Positions 43,548 through 48,935 of a stretch of 48,935 nucleotides of DNA are shown here, piece after piece (position 1 is the stretch's first letter; every line of letters begins with the position of its first letter). The position numbers and the translations under genes were made by a program. The notes beneath the pieces were generated by a model. The model was not told the origin of the DNA. It searched no databases and was given only the letters and a program-made list of their open reading frames with translations. Origin of the DNA: Oscillospiraceae bacterium (GTDB lineage: Bacteria; Bacillota; Clostridia; Oscillospirales; Ruminococcaceae); the NCBI GenBank assembly GCA_017408395.1, contig JAFQUQ010000019.1, forward strand, positions 1 through 48,935. The letters are read 5' to 3'.

Positions 43548-45566
43548 TTATTTTACGGCAGCTTCAAGCTTCTTTCCGCTTAATGCGTAATCAGACTTAA
43601 GCTTCTTTTCAGCATTGATGCAGAGATAAACTACAATTGCCGCCATAACTGCTACTGCAACAAGACCGGGAATGAAGCCTGCTCCAAATCCGCCTGTTGT
43701 AAAGAGTGTGCCGAACTGGTATACAAGGAAGCCTACTGTGAAGCCTACGCCAAGCTGGAGAGCAATACCGCCCCATACCCACTTTGCACTCTTCATTTCG
43801 GAGTTCATAGCGCCGATTGCTGCAAAGCAAGGTGGTGTGTAAAGATTAAACATAAGGTATGCAAGAGCCGCTGCCTTTGTGATTGCAAATACAGATGCTA
43901 CTTCTGCGCCTGCGCCTTCCATAAGTGCAAGTTCTTCTGTATCAATGAGATTTTCAAGTCCTACAAAGCAAACTGCAAGTGTGCCTACTACGTTTTCCTT
44001 TGCGATAAAACCTGTAACCGCTGCTGCTGCAAGCTGCCAGGAAAGTACGCCAACAACAGGAACAAGTACATATGCAAACGGACCTGCGATAGATGCAAGA
44101 ATTGAGGAGTCTGCTGTTTCAGCAACATTGAAGCTCCAGTCGAATGTCTGCATAATCTGTACTGCTGTGTTGCAGAGAAGGATAATTGTTGTAGCCTTTA
44201 CTATGTAAGACCAGCCTCTGCTGCACATTGTAAGTGCCGCACGCTTTAAGCTTGGTACTTTATATTCGGGAAGCTCAATGATAAAGAATGACTTTCTTGC
44301 TTTATGAGCTGTGATTCTGTTTACAAGAAGTGCTCCGAGGAAAATGAGAACGATACCTGAGAGGTACATAAGCGGGCTTACCCACCATTCATCTTCAAAG
44401 AATGCACCTGCAAAAAGTGCAATTACAGGAAGCTTAGCACCGCAAGGCATAAATGGTGCAAGCATTGCTGTTGCTCTGCGTTCACGCTCGTTGCGGATAG
44501 TTCTTGAAGCCATAACGCCGGGAATTGCACAGCCTGTTGTGATTACAAAAGGAATAACAGACTTACCCGAAAGACCTACCTTTTTGAAGATAGGGTCAAG
44601 TACAACAGATACTCTTGCCATATAGCCGCAGTCTTCAAGAAGTGCAATAAGGAAGTACATTACCATTACTAATGGGAGGAAGCCGATTACTGCGATAACG
44701 CCGCCGATTACGCCGTCAACAAGAAGTGCCGATACAAGCGGATTTGCGTCGCCGATAAGCTCGCCTACCCAGCCCTGGAACGCTTCCAGCCAACCAACAA
44801 GGGTATCAGCAAAGAATGGTCCTACCCAATACTGTGAAATAAGGAGAACAAGTGTCATTACAACAGCAAAAATCGGAATACCAAGCCACTGATTGGTAAG
44901 TATAGCGTCGATCGCGTCGCCGTTATTCTTATCCTTTGTAAGAACCTTACGTGATTCTACATCCTTTACTACACTATTTACAAACTCAAATCTCTTTCTG
45001 TCTGCTTCTTCTACTGCCTTTTTGTCTGTAAGGTCGATATTGCCCTGAATGTAAGGTGCCTTCTGTGACTTGCCCTTCTGTTCAGCAGCGGTCTTAACCA
45101 CTTTGTTTAAACCGTCGGCAGATGTAGAAACCGTATCAATTACAGGACAGCCAAGCTTTTCGGAAAGAGCTGCTGTGTCAATTTTGTTATCCTTTTTCTT
45201 GTTGAGGTCGGACTTGTTAAGAGCAACAACAACAGGAATTCCAAGTTCAAGAAGCTGTGTTGTAAAGAACAGGCTTCTGCTGAGGTTTGTTGCATCCACG
45301 ATGTTGATGATAACATCAGGGTTCTCGTTCTTTACATAAGAGCTTGTGATGCTTTCTTCACTTGTAAACGGTGACATTGAATAAGCGCCGGGCAGGTCTA
45401 CTGCAACCAGCTCTTCATTTCCGCCGTAATAGCTCTTCTTGATAGGATGTTCCTTTTTTTCAACGGTAACGCCTGCCCAGTTACCAACCTTTTCATTTCT
45501 GCCGGTAAGAGCATTGTACATTGTGGTTTTACCGCTGTTAGGATTGCCTGTTAATGCAATTCTCAT
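43548..45566 (-). CDS. feoB: Ferrous iron transporter B
   Basis: Membrane Fe(II) transporter of 672 residues. The N-terminal G-protein domain has G1 GNPNSGKTTMYNALTG, G3 DLPGAYSMSP and G4 NKSD; a helical spacer follows. The C-terminal half has about ten membrane segments in two Gate motifs, with GCAIPGVMASRTI and MPCGAKLPVIALF in the first core region and TPPCFAAIGAMNSEM in the second. Start follows GGGAGG. It lies 126 bases after feoA; that gap holds an operator-like palindrome and a perfect inverted repeat. Confidence 0.97.
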   Translation of the reverse strand: MRIALTGNPNSGKTTMYNALTGRNEKVGNWAGVTVEKKEHPIKKSYYGGNEELVAVDLPGAYSMSPFTSEESITSSYVKNENPDVIINIVDATNLSRSLFFTTQLLELGIPVVVALNKSDLNKKKDNKIDTAALSEKLGCPVIDTVSTSADGLNKVVKTAAEQKGKSQKAPYIQGNIDLTDKKAVEEADRKRFEFVNSVVKDVESRKVLTKDKNNGDAIDAILTNQWLGIPIFAVVMTLVLLISQYWVGPFFADTLVGWLEAFQGWVGELIGDANPLVSALLVDGVIGGVIAVIGFLPLVMVMYFLIALLEDCGYMARVSVVLDPIFKKVGLSGKSVIPFVITTGCAIPGVMASRTIRNERERRATAMLAPFMPCGAKLPVIALFAGAFFEDEWWVSPLMYLSGIVLIFLGALLVNRITAHKARKSFFIIELPEYKVPSLKRAALTMCSRGWSYIVKATTIILLCNTAVQIMQTFDWSFNVAETADSSILASIAGPFAYVLVPVVGVLSWQLAAAAVTGFIAKENVVGTLAVCFVGLENLIDTEELALMEGAGAEVASVFAITKAAALAYLMFNLYTPPCFAAIGAMNSEMKSAKWVWGGIALQLGVGFTVGFLVYQFGTLFTTGGFGAGFIPGLVAVAVMAAIVVYLCINAEKKLKSDYALSGKKLEAAVK

Positions 45567-45625
45567 TTGTTTTTCCTCCCGATATACTTAATTTATCAAA
45601 AGCCGTACTGCAAAACATACAACAA

Positions 45626-45641
45626 GTTAGTTTTAGCTAAC
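45626..45641 (-). promoter_or_regulatory. GTTAG...CTAAC operator 1 (feoA-feoB gap)
   Basis: GTTAGTTTTAGCTAAC, matching GTTAGYnnnnRCTAAC closely (the inner bases T and G are the least symmetrical). It lies 60 bases before feoB and may tune feoB separately from feoA. Confidence 0.65.
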
Positions 45642-45653
45642 TTTACTGCAAAC

Positions 45654-45676
45654 TGCAAAGCAATGATTGCTTTGCA
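45654..45676 (-). repeat. Perfect 11-base inverted repeat in the feoA-feoB gap
   Basis: TGCAAAGCAAT, one base, ATTGCTTTGCA. No T-run follows, so it is not a standard terminator. It may set the feoA:feoB ratio as an mRNA hairpin, or bind a protein. Confidence 0.75.
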
Positions 45677-45692
45677 ATACAACAATTGCTTT

Positions 45693-45905
45693 TCAGATTA
45701 TAATAGCTTCAGCAAGCTGATTATCAATATTGTATCTGCCGTCCTTTATCGACACAACACAGCCGTTCTTCAGACGTGAAACCACCGTAACAGGCTCGCC
45801 GCTGTAACAGCCAAGCGAGAACAAAAACGCATTCAGTTCTTCATCGTCAGTTTCAATAGCTTTTACAATATATTCTTTTCCTTCTTCTGCAAGAGTTAAG
45901 TTCAT
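45693..45905 (-). CDS. feoA: Ferrous iron transport protein A
   Basis: 70-residue SH3-like cytoplasmic protein required for FeoB-dependent iron uptake. The core ELNAFLFSLGCYSGEPVTVVSR matches the FeoA pattern LxxxGxxxGxxVxVxxR. The nearest ribosome binding site (GGGAG) is about 13 bases from the ATG, longer than usual. It is the first gene of the feo operon, behind a promoter covered by two operator palindromes. Confidence 0.9.
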   Translation of the reverse strand: MNLTLAEEGKEYIVKAIETDDEELNAFLFSLGCYSGEPVTVVSRLKNGCVVSIKDGRYNIDNQLAEAIII

Positions 45906-45945
45906 AACGATTGCCGCTCTCCCTTCCCAAAGGCTATTCTTAGCA

Positions 45946-45961
45946 GTTAGTAAAGACTAAC
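45946..45961 (-). promoter_or_regulatory. GTTAG...CTAAC operator 2 (feoA leader)
   Basis: GTTAGTAAAGACTAAC: perfect 6-base arms, in the feoA 5' UTR, 34 bases centre-to-centre from operator 3. Confidence 0.75.
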
Positions 45962-45979
45962 CGTATGTACTAAAAATAA

Positions 45980-45995
45980 GTTAGTTATCACTAAC
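45980..45995 (-). promoter_or_regulatory. GTTAG...CTAAC operator 3 (feoA promoter)
   Basis: GTTAGTTATCACTAAC: perfect 6-base arms, directly downstream of the -10 box and over the expected transcription start, the classic place for a repressor. Confidence 0.8.
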
Positions 45996-46002
45996 CTTAA
46001 TT

Positions 46003-46031
46003 ATAATACAACATTCCGACTCTTTTGTCAA
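46003..46031 (-). promoter_or_regulatory. Promoter of the feo operon
   Basis: Minus strand TTGACA (46026-46031), 17 bases, TATTAT (46003-46008), followed at once by operator 3. Confidence 0.88.
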
Positions 46032-46124
46032 TAGAATTAATTGATTATTTACATAAAACCCTATTTTTATAACAGCATTACAAAGTACAAGCTAATACAG
46101 TGCTTGCATATTGTTTATTCCATA

Positions 46125-46158
46125 CAAAAATGCGCATTAAAAAAGTAAATGCGCATTT
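46125..46158 (-). terminator. Terminator after the flavodoxin gene
   Basis: Arms AAATGCGCATT / AATGCGCATTT followed by T-run on the minus strand; each arm is itself palindromic. The rest of 46032-46198 shows nothing else. Confidence 0.75.
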
Positions 46159-46198
46159 CTGTGAAGGGAGATGTCTATGAATTATAGGAATTTCTTAA

Positions 46199-46606
46199 TT
46201 ACTTGGCGAAATCCTCGCCGAATTTTTTGCAGGAAGCAATGTCGTCATCAGAAGGTGCTTCGTTTACAATAAGTCCCTTATCGCCGAATAAATCCGCACC
46301 TGCTTCCTTCACGCGTGTTTCCCAGTTTCTCATCCATTCGCCGTCGCCCCAGCCGTATGAGCCGAAAAGTGCAACGGACTTGCCGCTGAGTTTAGCCTCG
46401 GTACCTGTAAAAAACGGCTCAAACTCGTCTTCTTCAAGAACCTCGTCACCCATAGCTGAGCAGCCGAAGGCAATCTTTTCATATTCGGAAATGTCTCCGC
46501 CGAAATCGGAAACTTTAAAAAGCTCTGCTCCCGCACCTTCTGCGATGGCCTGTGCCATCTGCTCTGTGTTTCCCGTACCGCTCCAGTAAATTACTGCTGT
46601 TTTCAT
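46199..46606 (-). CDS. Flavodoxin
   Basis: 135-residue short-chain flavodoxin that carries electrons with FMN and often replaces ferredoxin when iron is low. The FMN phosphate loop [12 protein letters not shown] is at the N-terminus, and the FMN-stacking loops [13 protein letters not shown] and [12 protein letters not shown] follow. It is the last gene of DUF2325-DUF3793-flavodoxin, behind a promoter with the same operator type as feoA, which agrees with a role in iron limitation. Start follows AGGAGG. Confidence 0.93.
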   Translation of the reverse strand: MKTAVIYWSGTGNTEQMAQAIAEGAGAELFKVSDFGGDISEYEKIAFGCSAMGDEVLEEDEFEPFFTGTEAKLSGKSVALFGSYGWGDGEWMRNWETRVKEAGADLFGDKGLIVNEAPSDDDIASCKKFGEDFAK

Positions 46607-46624
46607 AATGTACTCCTCCTGAAA

Positions 46625-47200
46625 TTATGAAATTTTCAAAGCACGATAAATATCAATGCCCTCGTTTAATTTATTGCACAGATATTTTCTGCACTTGTTG
46701 TAATTTTCAAATTTACGCTTCGCCGTTTCTTCATTGCCGTAAACCTTCCAGCATCCGCACATTTTGAAATTCTCGCCGTTGTTTTTTATAAATCCAATCA
46801 CATCTTCAATGGGATAATCAAGAAAAACACCGACTTCGTGCGGAAACTCGCCGTTATTTTCAGCGACACGGTCCGCCAGCTTTTTTAGACAATCATTAAG
46901 CGTCATATCATCTGTATAACCGTATTTTCTGAGCAGTTCCCTGCTTTCAGGCTCATTAAGCTTTCCTGCAAGAAGCTTTTCGCTGTAAACAAGCACAAGC
47001 ATACGGACGCCGCACTCACAGAGCTGCTTCATTTTAAGCCCCTTTGCAGCTGCTCTTTTATTAAATTCATCTGCACACGCACTTATGTCAAACTCACTTT
47101 TCTTTAACGCAATAAGATTTGCACACTTTATCCCCAATAGCGCAGGTGCTGTATGAAAAGCAAGCTTCTGTTCAAAAGCTGCACAATTTCTGCATACCAT
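46625..47200 (-). CDS. DUF3793 family protein
   Basis: 191 residues, rich in cysteine: CRNCAAFEQKLAFHTAPALLGIKCANLIAL (landmark) at the start, then CECGVRMLVLVY, FPHEVGVFLDYPIEDVIGFI and CGCWKVYGNEE. This is the DUF3793 pattern; the family is frequently found next to flavodoxin or iron genes in Clostridia, and its function is unknown. The start at 47200 follows GAGGTG; a GTG at 47209 belongs to that site. It lies 18 bases before the flavodoxin gene. Confidence 0.85.
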   Translation of the reverse strand: MVCRNCAAFEQKLAFHTAPALLGIKCANLIALKKSEFDISACADEFNKRAAAKGLKMKQLCECGVRMLVLVYSEKLLAGKLNEPESRELLRKYGYTDDMTLNDCLKKLADRVAENNGEFPHEVGVFLDYPIEDVIGFIKNNGENFKMCGCWKVYGNEETAKRKFENYNKCRKYLCNKLNEGIDIYRALKIS

Positions 47201-47212
47201 AATAATCACCTC

Positions 47213-47234
47213 TTAGTTAGCATATGTTAACTAA
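47213..47234 (-). promoter_or_regulatory. GTTAG...TTAAC operator 4 (before DUF3793)
   Basis: Core GTTAGCATATGTTAAC inside a 22-base near-perfect palindrome (one mismatched pair) in the 44-base gap between DUF2325 and DUF3793, overlapping the region just upstream of the DUF3793 ribosome binding site. Confidence 0.65.
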
Positions 47235-47244
47235 ACTGTAAAAT

Positions 47245-47526
47245 TTAAACACAATACTGATTTAAAATAGTTTTTAATGCACTCACGCTGGCACTGTGAA
47301 TTCTGGCAACGGGTATATTATACTTTGCAGACCCCTGATTTACACTGTTAACCATTTTATGAGAACAGGTATTTGTAAATACAACCATCAAATCAGGATT
47401 TCCAAGCTTATTATCAAAATCCGAGGGCATCTGTGTAAAAACCTTCGCCTTGCAGTTGTAAGACTTGCAAATATCCTTATATCTTGTTGCCATACGGTCA
47501 TTTCCACCGACTAAAACTACACTCAT
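47245..47526 (-). CDS. DUF2325 family protein
   Basis: 93 residues: VVLVGGNDRMATRYKDICKSYNCKAKVF, then PDLMVVFTNTCSHKMVNSVNQ and IPVARIHSASVSALKTIL (landmarks). This is the DUF2325 pattern, a small Rossmann-like family common in Firmicutes with conserved cysteine and histidine that suggest a metal or redox site; its role is unknown. It is the first gene of the operator-controlled DUF2325-DUF3793-flavodoxin unit. Start follows AAAGGAA. Confidence 0.82.
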   Translation of the reverse strand: MSVVLVGGNDRMATRYKDICKSYNCKAKVFTQMPSDFDNKLGNPDLMVVFTNTCSHKMVNSVNQGSAKYNIPVARIHSASVSALKTILNQYCV

Positions 47527-47573
47527 ATTATATTCCTTTCAAACAGATTTACTACTGTAATATTTTAAATTCA

Positions 47574-47589
47574 GTTAGCATTTGCTAAC
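47574..47589 (-). promoter_or_regulatory. GTTAG...CTAAC operator 5 (DUF2325 leader)
   Basis: GTTAGCATTTGCTAAC: perfect 6-base arms, downstream of the -10 box near the expected transcription start, 28 bases centre-to-centre from operator 6. Confidence 0.78.
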
Positions 47590-47599
47590 CTCTGATTAT

Positions 47600-47628
47600 A
47601 TGATAGCATATGCTAACTGATTTGTCAA
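47600..47628 (-). promoter_or_regulatory. Promoter of DUF2325-DUF3793-flavodoxin
   Basis: Minus strand TTGACA (47623-47628), 17 bases, TATCAT (47600-47605). Operator 6 fills the spacer. Confidence 0.8.
47602..47617 (-). promoter_or_regulatory. GTTAG...CTATC operator 6 (in the promoter spacer)
   Basis: GTTAGCATATGCTATC on the minus strand, one base off perfect symmetry, between -35 and -10, where a bound protein would block RNA polymerase. Confidence 0.75.
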
Positions 47629-47638
47629 GTATTTTTTC

Positions 47639-47675
47639 AAAAAAATCACACACATAATCTAATACGTGTGTGATT
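47639..47675 (-). terminator. Terminator of the XRE-VOC gene
   Basis: Arms AATCACACAC / GTGTGTGATT around a 12-base loop, followed by T-run on the minus strand. Confidence 0.85.
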
Positions 47676-47679
47676 AAAA

Positions 47680-48522
47680 TTAATTATCATTATTTTTCCA
47701 GCGTTTTAAAGCAGGATAAAGCTTAAGTAAATAATTTCTTGCCTCATCAGCAGTTTTAAATTCATTTCCGACATAAAACGGAATACAGCTTTCAGCCATT
47801 TCTTCCATAGTCTCGTTTTTTACGAATTTGCCGTCATAATAGCAGAATTTGCAATAATCTGTGTTTACACTTTCATCCGAATTTCTGCCGTAATCATTTT
47901 CGTGCATAGCCATACCGCAGCTCTGGCAAATATGATAGCCGCCTGTAACCTCAATAATATTGTTATCAGGGTCAGTAAGATGGAAATAATGATAGGTCGG
48001 ATATGCCTGACGAATTTCTGTAACTTTTCCGATGTTCAGCGATTTCACACGTTCATATTCCGTCAGAAGATCCTCAACCCAGTAATTCTGCACAAATTTA
48101 TAGGGACTGTTTAAATCAGTACAGTGCCCGATAAGATTATTTTCGTTCATTAGCGATATACATTTATTGTCAAAATAAAATTCAATAAATTTGTTCCCGC
48201 TTCTGCAGCGATCACCTGCATTTACATTGAGGAATTTTTCATAAAAATCCACGGATCTCTCAAAATCCTTTACAATAAGGTATATACTGCCAAGATGAAG
48301 CGGATTTGTATTGACTTCATCATCGTAATTATGCAGCAGAAGCGTATCTGTCGATACATCAAAAAGGTCACTCATACGAATAATCTTATCCACGTCAGGC
48401 ACAGCTTGACCAAGCTCCCATTTTGAAACTGACTGTCTCGAAACATCGAGCATTTCAGCAAGACGTTCCTGAGTCAATCCCTTTTTTATGCGTAAATTTT
48501 GTATCTGTTCTCCGATTGTCAT
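47680..48522 (-). CDS. XRE regulator fused to a VOC domain and a zinc ribbon
   Basis: 280 residues in three parts. Residues 1-65: XRE helix-turn-helix (LRIKKGLTQERLAEMLDVSRQSVSKWELG, landmark). Residues about 76-196: vicinal oxygen chelate (glyoxalase/bleomycin-resistance-like) domain, from GSIYLIVKDFERSVDFYEKFL to FHLTDPDNNIIEVTG. Residues about 198-275: putative zinc ribbon with Cys199, Cys202, Cys224 and Cys227, as in zf-ribbon_2 proteins. VOC and zinc ribbon may sense a small molecule that alters DNA binding; this is inference. Start follows AGGAGGTG. Confidence 0.85.
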   Translation of the reverse strand: MTIGEQIQNLRIKKGLTQERLAEMLDVSRQSVSKWELGQAVPDVDKIIRMSDLFDVSTDTLLLHNYDDEVNTNPLHLGSIYLIVKDFERSVDFYEKFLNVNAGDRCRSGNKFIEFYFDNKCISLMNENNLIGHCTDLNSPYKFVQNYWVEDLLTEYERVKSLNIGKVTEIRQAYPTYHYFHLTDPDNNIIEVTGGYHICQSCGMAMHENDYGRNSDESVNTDYCKFCYYDGKFVKNETMEEMAESCIPFYVGNEFKTADEARNYLLKLYPALKRWKNNDN

Positions 48523-48620
48523 AAAAACACCTCCTGTATGTCAGTTTATCATTAAACTCAGATAAAGTCTACCAATTCAAATTGGAAAATCAGCAACTGA
48601 GAGTTGCAAATCACAATAAT

Positions 48621-48650
48621 AAAAAAAGCAGACTAATCATAGTCTGCTTT
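48621..48650 (-). terminator. Terminator of the rRNA operon
   Basis: Arms AAAGCAGACT / AGTCTGCTTT around six bases, followed by T-run on the minus strand, six bases after 5S rRNA. Bases 48523-48620 hold the upstream region of the XRE-VOC gene. Confidence 0.9.
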
Positions 48651-48655
48651 TCAGT

Positions 48656-48771
<116 letters not shown>

Positions 48772-48775
48772 TATA

Positions 48776-48851
48776 TGGTGCACCATCGGGGACTCGAACC
48801 CAGGACCCACTGATTAAGAGTCAGTTGCTCTACCAACTGAGCTAATGGTGC
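48776..48851 (-). tRNA. tRNA-Lys (anticodon CTT)
   Basis: Acceptor arms GCACCAT / ATGGTGC are perfect; discriminator A and an encoded CCA follow. The anticodon stem ACTGA / TCAGT encloses CTCTTAA, giving anticodon CTT (Lys, AAG). The T-stem CTGGG / CCCCG has one U-C mismatch. It lies between the apparent 23S end and 5S. Confidence 0.95.
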
Positions 48852-48926
48852 AAATTTAGGATTTAATCAAACCCTGAAAACCGAATAAAGTGAAAGAGAA
48901 ACGAGATAATTGAAGAATAAGAAGAA

Positions 48927-48935
48927 GGTCAAGCC
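48927..48935 (-). rRNA. Probable 3' end of 23S rRNA (partial)
   Basis: The last nine bases read GGCTTGACC on the minus strand, the usual 3' terminus of Firmicute 23S rRNA, cut by the window edge. The following spacer (48852-48926), with CACTTTATTCGGTTTTCAGGG, looks like rRNA-operon spacer. Only nine bases support the call. Confidence 0.5.

Overview
The window looks like a chromosomal segment of a low-to-moderate GC, spore-forming, anaerobic Firmicute of class Clostridia, probably the Ruminococcus/Oscillospiraceae group. This is inferred from gene content: an oxygen-independent thiazole pathway using ThiH, the spoIIAA-spoIIAB-sigF sporulation operon, meso-diaminopimelate dehydrogenase, an archaeal-type phosphoglycerate mutase, DUF4250/DUF4364/DUF3793 proteins and AGGAGG-type ribosome binding sites. 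No phage, insertion sequence, CRISPR array or plasmid module was seen. Most genes have well-formed sigma-A-type promoters (TTGACA, 17 nt, TATAAT) and intrinsic terminators.

Layout. 1-94: 3' end of a tRNA and its terminator. 157-6010: a minus-strand thiamine operon thiC-thiS-thiF-thiG-thiH-thiE-thiD behind a TPP riboswitch with a terminator. 6108-7147: rplM-rpsI with a structured leader. 7337-14640: a plus-strand run holding an LRR lipoprotein, the shikimate genes aroF-aroB-aroA-aroC, a membrane protein and a DUF4364 regulator. 14643-17091: pcrA helicase (minus). 17216-19634: an AI-2E-family permease and nadA. 19656-26535: an L-fucose catabolic cluster (fucA, fucO, fucU, fucK, fucI) interleaved with a membrane protein, an acetyltransferase remnant and a PASTA-like protein. 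26534-32776 (minus): a flavodoxin-fold oxidoreductase, ddh, and a C39-like peptidase paired with a GH2 beta-galactosidase.

32908-35055: the spoIIA operon, followed from its own promoter by an unusual protein that joins a zinc ribbon, an EF-Tu domain II-like barrel and an L7/L12 C-terminal-like segment. 35057-39713: an AIM24-family protein with an in-frame stop near its end, apgM, a SLOG/DUF1273 protein, an XRE regulator, DUF4250 and a LysM-GH18 spore-cortex-type glycosidase. 39746-42940: a PH-like protein, an FkbM methyltransferase and a class I aminotransferase behind a symmetrical repeat element.

42956-47628 (minus) is an iron-acquisition and flavodoxin region: feoA-feoB-cysteine-rich peptide-DtxR-like regulator, and DUF2325-DUF3793-flavodoxin. 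It carries six copies of a palindrome close to GTTAGYnnnnRCTAAC at or near promoters, which suggests one regulon. The DtxR-like protein encoded there lacks most of the expected metal ligands. The window ends with an XRE-VOC-zinc ribbon fusion and the tail of an rRNA operon in which tRNA-Lys lies between the 23S end and 5S rRNA.

The strongest candidates for something undescribed are the zinc ribbon/EF-Tu-II/L12 protein at 34422-35015 and the GTTAG...CTAAC regulon at 45626-47617 with its divergent regulator. Assignments come from reading the translated sequence and recalling family motifs; no database search was run.
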